A DNA stretch of 64,000 nt from Juglans regia (Eukaryota > Streptophyta > Magnoliopsida > Fagales > Juglandaceae), in contig NC_049902.1 of the NCBI RefSeq assembly GCF_001411555.2, positions 10,361,985 through 10,425,984 on the forward strand. The letters are read 5' to 3'. The notes under the pieces were generated by a model. That model made no database searches. It saw only the letters and a program-made list of their open reading frames with translations, and was not told the origin of the DNA. Position numbers and translations under genes: made by a program. The first letter of the stretch is position 1. The number at the start of each line of letters is the position of its first letter. Of this stretch, positions 57,948-64,000 are shown piece by piece.

Positions 57948-59438
57948 CTACTTACCTCCCCATTAGGCAGGAAAGGGATGAGTTACACCAGAGGCTACTC
58001 TACCCTTCTCGCGGTGGAGATCAGGCCAGCCCTCGGCTGCCTGACAGTTACCTTCCTTGTGAGCGTCAACAAGAGAGAGTGCGTCCAATCCCAAACTGCC
58101 TAGTAACTTACCTCCCAGCAGGAGATAGATGTTGAGATGAGCCTTATGGCCATCTCACCCCTCCCGTAACGGACAGTGGGGCTAGCCCCTCAGCGGCCTG
58201 ACAACTTACCCCGACCTCCACCCTAACGAAGAATGGGATCAACACTAACCTGACCCAACACTTACTTTCCCAGTGATGTCAACGGGTGAGAGTGGGTCTA
58301 ATCTTAAACTGCCAAGGGACTTATCCCACCCCCACACTGTGAAGAGCAAACTGATTTCTAAGTCGTTTGAAAAATTACCTCCTCAGGGGATCAAAGGAGT
58401 GGGTTTGGTCTAAGGCATCTCGACCCTTACCCCGGCGAAAAGCGAATTTGGTCGTTCGACTACCCAACATTATGCCATCTCCAACAAAGGGATGCCTAAT
58501 GAGCAGCGCTTTGGTCTCCCCACCCAGCACCCTCTCCACCAAATGGAACGCCAAGTGATTAACTCTGCGCATCTCCAGCAAAACAACCCAGGTTTGCAAA
58601 TCTGTACTCGTAGCAAGGGTAGATTAATCTAACTTGTTTATTTTGCCCAGCGATGCATTGGACGCCCGCACTCGCCCCACGACGAAGAGAAAATCACCTT
58701 CTTAGCCATTCAGCATACTACCTCCTCGGGAGAATTAAATGGCAAGCTGGACCTAAAAGCGTCTTGACCCCTTCCATGGTGGAAAATGAGTTTAGTCTTT
58801 TAACAGACTGGCATAACGCCATCTCCAACGACGGGACACCAGACATATAACACCCCAGAATCCTCCCAAACTCCTCCACCAAATAAGAAGCCAGAGCGAG
58901 ATGACCCCTCAACAATGCGACAGCCCCCCCCTTTAGGGGAGTACAAAGAGTGTAGGCACATTCTCTCTACCACCCAAGAAGTGGGTCGATACCAGAAGGG
59001 TAGTGCCTAGCTGGCGAGGTAAGCACTGGCGGGGGAGTCTGAGAGAATCCTTAGCATCAACTCCTTCCCTGTCAAGGCCCCGCACTCCAACGCCACCTAG
59101 TTTGGAGGAAGTACTTACACTTTCAATACCCTCGAATCACTCGGGGACTCGGGGGTACATGATCTCTTGCTCTCTCTAAACCCTCCAAGTACCAGGCATT
59201 CTAGACGTCACCACGGACTTATTAGCCTATGAGACCAACGAGAAAATCGGGGAAGTATCGTGCCTCCACGGACTCACCTCTTCCCCTGCCTCACTTACTA
59301 GGCCAACAGGAAGACCAAGGGAGTCCAGCACCATGTCCCCATGGACTTTCCCCACCCTTACCCTAGTTTACAACATCGGCGAAGAAGGCTGCGAGACAAG
59401 AATCGCATCCCCCCTCCCCTGGACATGACTATCACAAG

Positions 59439-60149
59439 TGTAAAGGGTTTTGTTTTTCCCATGTTGGCCCACAGGGCAAGCCCATGAGGGGCCACTAGAA
59501 AGTAAGTCAATGAGTCAAGCCGAAGCCAATGACCCTCCTCTAAAAAGAGTCAATGGGCTTCTGCAGAGTACTTGGCCCATGAGTGAAACCCACCCACGCG
59601 TGGGAAAGTGGACGATAGGGGTATGTGACTCGCCGCCCTGACACCTTCCCGATGACACCCTACCCTCTTGAACCTGCATTGGTAGGTGGGCGAAAATATG
59701 GAGAACCCTTGATCTCCTGACAGCAGATATGGAGGGACTTAACAGGGAACGTCTGCAGGGTAAAGTGAGTCAAGGAGCCACGCAGCATTAATGGCGCCAC
59801 TCCCCAGACTCTACGCCGCATTAATGACGTCTTCCTAGAAGCCACACCTCATTAATGGATTCTGACCAAACAAACAGTAGACAAGACATGGGCCCCTCAA
59901 CGTCAAGGATGAAGTGTCCCCACCAGAAACCTAGTATAAAAGTCGATTCTAGGTATAGAGAGCTCTCTATGATTCTTCTAAATCTACGCACAAACTATTA
60001 AGAAGATATATTGACTTTAGTATCAGAGACTCTCTGGCCCCCACCAAGGTCCCCCCATTCTCTGTGCCAACTTAAAGTGTGCAGGTGACGGCCTGAAAAC
60101 CGGAGTTTCTAGAACCTGGTCCAATGGCACGCGAAACACGATGTTAACA
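59439..60149 (+). repeat. 3' LTR of the gypsy/Tat-like element
   Basis: Begins tgtaaagggt and ends gatgttaaca. It keeps a TATA box, ctagtataaaagtcg (59931-59945), and the tail ggtgacggcctgaaaaccgg followed by ggcacgcgaaacacga. Confidence 0.82.
59935..59941 (+). promoter_or_regulatory. TATA box of the 3' LTR promoter
   Basis: TATAAAA lies about 210 bases before the LTR end. The 5' LTR has TTTAAAA at the matching place, so only the 3' LTR keeps a canonical box. Confidence 0.55.
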
Positions 60150-60569
60150 ACAAGAATAAAATGTTAGATTGAAAACTTTACTTCAAACAAACAATAACAA
60201 TCACTTTATTGTATTCATGCTCGATATTACCTATTGGATTAGTTTATTTGAATGAATATATGGTTTTTTTTTTAAATAATAATATATACATATTCAAAAT
60301 ATCATAATACAATATTATTTTATTGCGTGCAAGTGGTTATACCACTTTGATAATAAAGTGGACAAGTTGAACTACAAATATATATGCTACTGTAATACTA
60401 ATCATTATGCAAATAAGCAATTTTTCCTATTACATATTACAGGATTCTTCTAATTCTCTTCAGCCTTTTTAAACATACTTTCGGAGAAATCCAACGTGGA
60501 AAATGTTCTTCAGCATGAGAGAGAGGCCGGGTGGGTAAAACATCATGGATAATCATACCCTTACTACTG
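60150..60569. other. AT-rich spacer, no gene
   Basis: Low-complexity AT sequence to about 60420, then 150 bases of ordinary composition. Nothing recognised. Confidence 0.5.
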
Positions 60570-60831
60570 GTTACAACGTACCTACTACCCAACGCCCACG
60601 TGACTTTATTTTATCTCTTCTTTTCGTCTACTTTTTGCACCAACTGAGATTCAAAATACAAGCAGATCATTTCCTTCGCGCCCACAACCCGATGGCTCCT
60701 CTCCGCACCCAAGCTCTTCCCTCCGCACTCAAAAGCCGCCTTCAATGGCTGCCGCCCGAGGCAGGAAAGTGCCTGTGACACACACACACACACTCTCTCT
60801 CTCTCCCTCTCTCTCTTCTTCACTTTAGGCT

Positions 60832-61003
60832 TGTTTGGATTCGCAAGTCATCTCAGCTCATCTCAACTCATCTCACTACTATTCATTACTATTCAGCAAT
60901 TTTAACTCACAAATCTCACTACTATTCACAACTCATCTCATTACTATTCACAATCTATCTCAGCTTATCTCAAATCATCTTAAGTCATCTTCGAATCCAA
61001 ACA
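60832..61003. mobile_element. MITE with perfect 12-bp terminal inverted repeats
   Basis: The ends tgtttggattcg (60832-60843) and cgaatccaaaca (60992-61003) are exact inverses. The 172-bp body is built from catctcagctcatctcaac and actactattca repeats. It is a compact, well-kept member of the window-wide family, between the arms of the long inverted repeat. Confidence 0.8.
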
Positions 61004-61854
61004 TATCAAGTGCTCTTTAAAAGAACTTTTAAGGAATTTACTATTACTCCATTCCATTTTTGGTGGATGGCCTAGCATGTGGGTGTTTGTGGATCTTGCT
61101 TGGTTGTTTTGTTGATATATTTTTTTTTTCTTTTCATGTTTCAAATGTGCATATCCAAAGGTCAATATGATGAATCTGGTCCGGATGCTTCTGAGTTATT
61201 GCGGAAGAGATTGGTGGTGAATCAAGAGTCTTCTTCACTTTAATCTTGTGTCACATGTGAGTTGAGCTTAGTTGATTTTTAAAGCTCTGGTTTTACCAAT
61301 GGAGAATAGATATGATTGGAGTAATGGATGCTTGGGGTTGTAAGCTATAAACCTGTTGTATGTTGTCTCGGTGAGTCTTAGAAGCCAACATACGTTGGCA
61401 ATAGTTTAGCTAGGCCTGGAACCTAGCTGGTAGTTGTCTTGTTTCCTATGATATATCGTTTCTCAGGTTGTAGTGGACATTTCTAGAGAACAATTCAAGT
61501 CTTTCTTTCCTTTCAAGTATTGGATGAGTTGCTTCTTTGTTAAGAGGCATTTGTTCTATGAATTATTTCTAGGGAGTGTACGTAGCTCCTGTGGAACTCC
61601 AAATTTTTAAGAATCAAACTGAGTAATAACCCGAGGAATTTAGTGTATTATTGGATGCGTCTCATTATCTCATGAATTCATATGCTTGTCGTTCTAAAAA
61701 TTATGGAAAGTGTTGTCCTCTATCTAGAATGGGTCATAGAACACCATCGATGCCATTAGAGGCTCATAAACGTTTCCAGTATCACTTCTGGTTCGAAAGT
61801 TTTGGGCATGACAGAGAGGGAGATAAGCGTATCCTCGCCTAAGGGGAGCTTCTG
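61004..61854. other. Spacer between inverted arms, small unassigned frames
   Basis: A frame at 61651-61842 (63 residues, with CRSKNYGKCCPLSRMGHRTP, ending DREGDKRILA) is open and not repeat-like. Around 61140-61240 a plus-strand reading gives CISKGQYDESGPDASELLRK and RLVVNQESSSL. Neither matches a family I know. They could be exons of a degraded captured gene. Confidence 0.3.
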
Positions 61855-62539
61855 AAGAGAGAGAGAGAGAGAGAGAGAGTGTGTGTGTGTGTGTGTGTGT
61901 GTCTCACAGGCACTTTCCCGTCTCGAGCTACAGCCGTTGACGGCGGCTTTTGGGCGTAGAGGGAAGAGCTCGGGCGCGGGGAGGAGAGGGTCGGGTTGCG
62001 TGGGCGCAAAGGAAATGGTTTTTGAATCTTAGTTGCTGCAAAGAGTAAAAGAAAGAGAGATAAAATAAAGCCACGTGGGCGTTGGGTAGTAGATAAGTTG
62101 TAAGGCTATCACTACCAAAGATCATAGTTTCCAAACCAAATTGGGACAGGATCGGAATTATGCTGATTGCTTTAACTAATAGAATAGACAGATTTGATGG
62201 AATTAATAGATTTCACTCGAGTTAAGGGCACAGACATAAAGTACTTGAGGTTATGCTTTTGATAGTTCAATTGGTTGGACAGTCTAAACCCATAAAATAC
62301 ATTTATGCAGAAAATTAGATAATAATAAAAAAAAGATAACAATCAGAGACCCATATCTGATCTTAGTCAGCAAATGAAGGGAGTTCTCTCATTTCTGGTT
62401 AGGAATTATATTTCTTTCGTGCAATATAGTTGGGCGTAGAAACTCATATAAATGGGAATCTCCTTTGGGAGTAATGGCTAGCAAGAAGTAAAGCAAGTTC
62501 TCATACTAATGCCATTACTATTATTGGCAAGAGTAAGAA

Positions 62540-63860
62540 ATGGCTAAAAGGGTTAAATCCTCTTATGAAGCCTAGAGCTCGTGTCTAACGTCAACACCAA
62601 ATCACTTATGTGTGCAACTTTCTAAATATTTCTTGATTCACTATTCGGACCAAAAGACCTATTCTAGTTAAATGGATTCTGCCACCCTTGGATACCCTCA
62701 AGCTTAATATTGACGGCTTCTAAAGGTAATCCTGAGCTTGCAGGTTGTGGTGGAGTTTTATGTTCCACTAATTGCTAAGGGTGTACAGGAATCGATAGAA
62801 CCGGTTGGCACTGATAGGAACCGGCCATCGGAGTTAGGAATCTGCCGGAACCAGTGTAGAATTGGGTGGCAGGTAGTGGGAATTTGATGAGACCGGCGTA
62901 GGCCACTTCGATCCCCATTTGAACCAAATTCAAACTGTTGAACCGGCCGATATATATATATTTATACTTTGTAAAACGACGTTGTTTCACTTAGGTGTCG
63001 TTTTAAACATAACGTTTTAGAAAAAAAATTAAAATGAAACGACTCCTCGTTGGAATTAGGGTTCGAATACCCTTGTCCCAACCATCCCCCTTCTTCTCCA
63101 GATCCTATTTCTCTCTTCACTTCTCACTCCTCACTTTCTCAGTTTCTCATTCCTCTCTCTCTCTCTCTCTCTCACGCAGCAGGGCGGTGGGCTACCTCGC
63201 ACCACTCATATCTCTCCTCTCTCTCATTGCACCATTCTCTCTCTCATCACGACATTCTCACTTTTCAGTACATTCTCTGATTCTCTCCACTCTCTCTCTC
63301 ATCAAGCCATCGACGGGACACCAGCGAACCAATCGAATTTACACCAAGACCGATGTCACCGATTTTCTCCCCCTTCACCAATAGGTTTCGGTAGGTTTTA
63401 GATATGTTTACACGTTATCGGTTATGGACCGAGACCGAACCGTAGCTATCGTTTTTCACCCCTACTAATTGCTCTATCATCGTTAGTTTCTCTTACTTTT
63501 TGGGTATGAGTACTAACATTTTTGCAAAATTGTCAACTTTGAGAGTCAGTTTAACTTTGGGCTATGATCTAAATATCTCTGATCATATTGTTAAAAACCA
63601 ATTCTTTCCTTGTGGTTAATTGGATTAATAATGGTTCCTTTCCCCTGACTTTTCTCTAATATTTGGGATCATATTTTACATTTCAAGAATTGTTATCCTT
63701 TCGATAATAACCATGTTTACAAAGAAGGTAATGTGTTAGCTAATAGCCTACTCAACTATGGTGCCATGGGACATACCGTAAGTTTCTCGTCTCTTTTCCA
63801 ATTTCCTAAGCATATGAGTGTTCTATTCTATATGGATCGTGTAGGTCTTTCTTCTATTCG
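62540..63860 (+). pseudogene. LINE RNase H fragment interrupted by a short transposon
   Basis: Frames on the plus strand read LNPLMKPRARV, VKWILPPLDTLKLNIDGF, then GNPELAGCGGVLCST up to 62776. The reading resumes after 63473 with SIIVSFSYFLGMSTNIFAKL and later WINNGSFPLTF, YKEGNVLANSLLNYGAMGHT (frameshifted). This is the RNase H domain seen in the other LINE scraps here. It has stops and is not functional. The right end of the window (63860-64000) is further non-coding LINE 3' sequence. Confidence 0.65.
62777..63463. mobile_element. 687-bp non-autonomous element with 10-bp target duplication (Mutator-like?)
   Basis: The direct repeat actaattgct occurs at 62767-62776 and 63464-63473. The element ends are aagggtgtacaggaatcgat on the left and, inverted, aggggtgaaaaacgatag on the right, an imperfect inverted pair. 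A 10-bp duplication is within the 9-11 bp range of Mutator-like elements. The interior has ccggttggcac and gaaccggccg motifs, then a CT-rich leader-like part with a 116-residue frame (63034-63384). The frame has no known domain and may be a captured leader or chance. Confidence 0.65.
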
Positions 63861-64000
63861 ATGCTAATTTTCTCTTTTGTTCCTTAGGCGCATTATAATC
63901 TGTTATTGTTATAAGGTCTTTATATTTTTTAAGACCTTGGTTTTAGGGTTTTTATAAATCTCTCTCATTATAATCCCAAGTTCTCTATTTGTATAAGGTA

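Larger units (their letters stand above)
55155..60149 (+). mobile_element. Full-length gypsy/Tat-like LTR retroelement lacking RT and integrase
   Basis: The 5' LTR (55155-55850) and 3' LTR (59439-60149) are clearly homologous over about 700 bp. The direct repeat acaag flanks the whole at 55150-55154 and 60150-60154. The 3' LTR starts tgtaaagg and ends ttaaca. Directly after the 5' LTR lies tgccactgtctgtgagatct (55852), a decayed form of the TGGCGCCGTCTGTGGGA-type leader of Tat elements. The interior has damaged gag and a protease-like region, then 1.8 kb non-coding with a minisatellite. No reverse transcriptase or integrase motif is seen, so it resembles LARD-type non-autonomous elements. LTR-LTR substitutions and indels are numerous, so the insertion is old. 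Confidence 0.85.
60570..62106. repeat. Long inverted repeat pair (arms about 245 bp, 1 kb apart)
   Basis: The left arm (60570-60815) and the inverse of the right arm (61855-62106) share ctactacccaacgcccacgt, ctttattttatctct, aagctcttccctc-like runs, aaaagccgcc and ggaaagtgcctgtgac followed by (CA)n(CT)n. On the right arm the same tract reads (GA)n(GT)n (61861-61902). The left arm encodes MAPLRTQALPSALKSRLQWL and on to a stop, but the right arm has lost the ATG, so the arms look like a leader/first exon copied in both directions. A foldback transposon or an inverted gene-fragment duplication would both fit. Confidence 0.65.

Overview
The window is nuclear DNA from a flowering plant: AT-rich, with short exons split by GT-AG introns, and dominated by mobile elements. 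The lineage is probably a woody eudicot. An AT-rich miniature element whose arms read GAGATGAGATGAGATG recurs many times and reminds me of walnut/pecan-type (Juglandaceae) genomes, but this placement is inference and weak.

Only two protein-coding genes can be supported, and they are duplicates of each other. Both lie on the minus strand and encode manganese-type cation diffusion facilitators (metal tolerance proteins of the MTP9/MTP10 type). Copy 1 occupies 1-7704 and its last exon runs off the left edge. Copy 2 occupies 35830-41765, is complete with six exons, and gives a 405-residue protein. Introns, the 5' flank and even a LINE fragment in intron 2 are shared, so the duplication covered the whole locus. 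The copies then diverged by insertions and deletions: an extra 1.8 kb and a miniature element in intron 1 of copy 1, and separate transposons upstream.

8.1-22 kb (between the genes): a duplicated upstream block carrying a miniature element, a copia LTR with the start of gag (minus strand), a LINE 3' end, a 3-kb element with inverted ends holding a 248-bp tandem repeat, a tRNA-derived SINE with a 17-bp target duplication, and a CACTA-type end.

22.2-35.8 kb: a decayed LINE (reverse transcriptase and RNase H) split by a 4.7-kb solo LTR with 5-bp target duplication, then a decayed copia element and a gypsy 3' coding scrap, then about 2 kb without genes.

41.8-55 kb: three head-to-tail Helitron-like elements, a decayed LTR-like block, a second piece of the duplicated upstream flank, a CACTA-like end and a 2.2-kb solo LTR with 5-bp target duplication.

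55.1-64 kb: a full-length gypsy/Tat-like LTR element (two LTRs, 5-bp target duplication) that lacks reverse transcriptase and integrase, a pair of long inverted repeats, and a LINE RNase H scrap interrupted by a 687-bp element flanked by a 10-bp direct repeat.

No tRNA, rRNA or CRISPR array was seen. Apart from the two transporter genes, every long reading frame examined belongs to a transposon or a tandem repeat.
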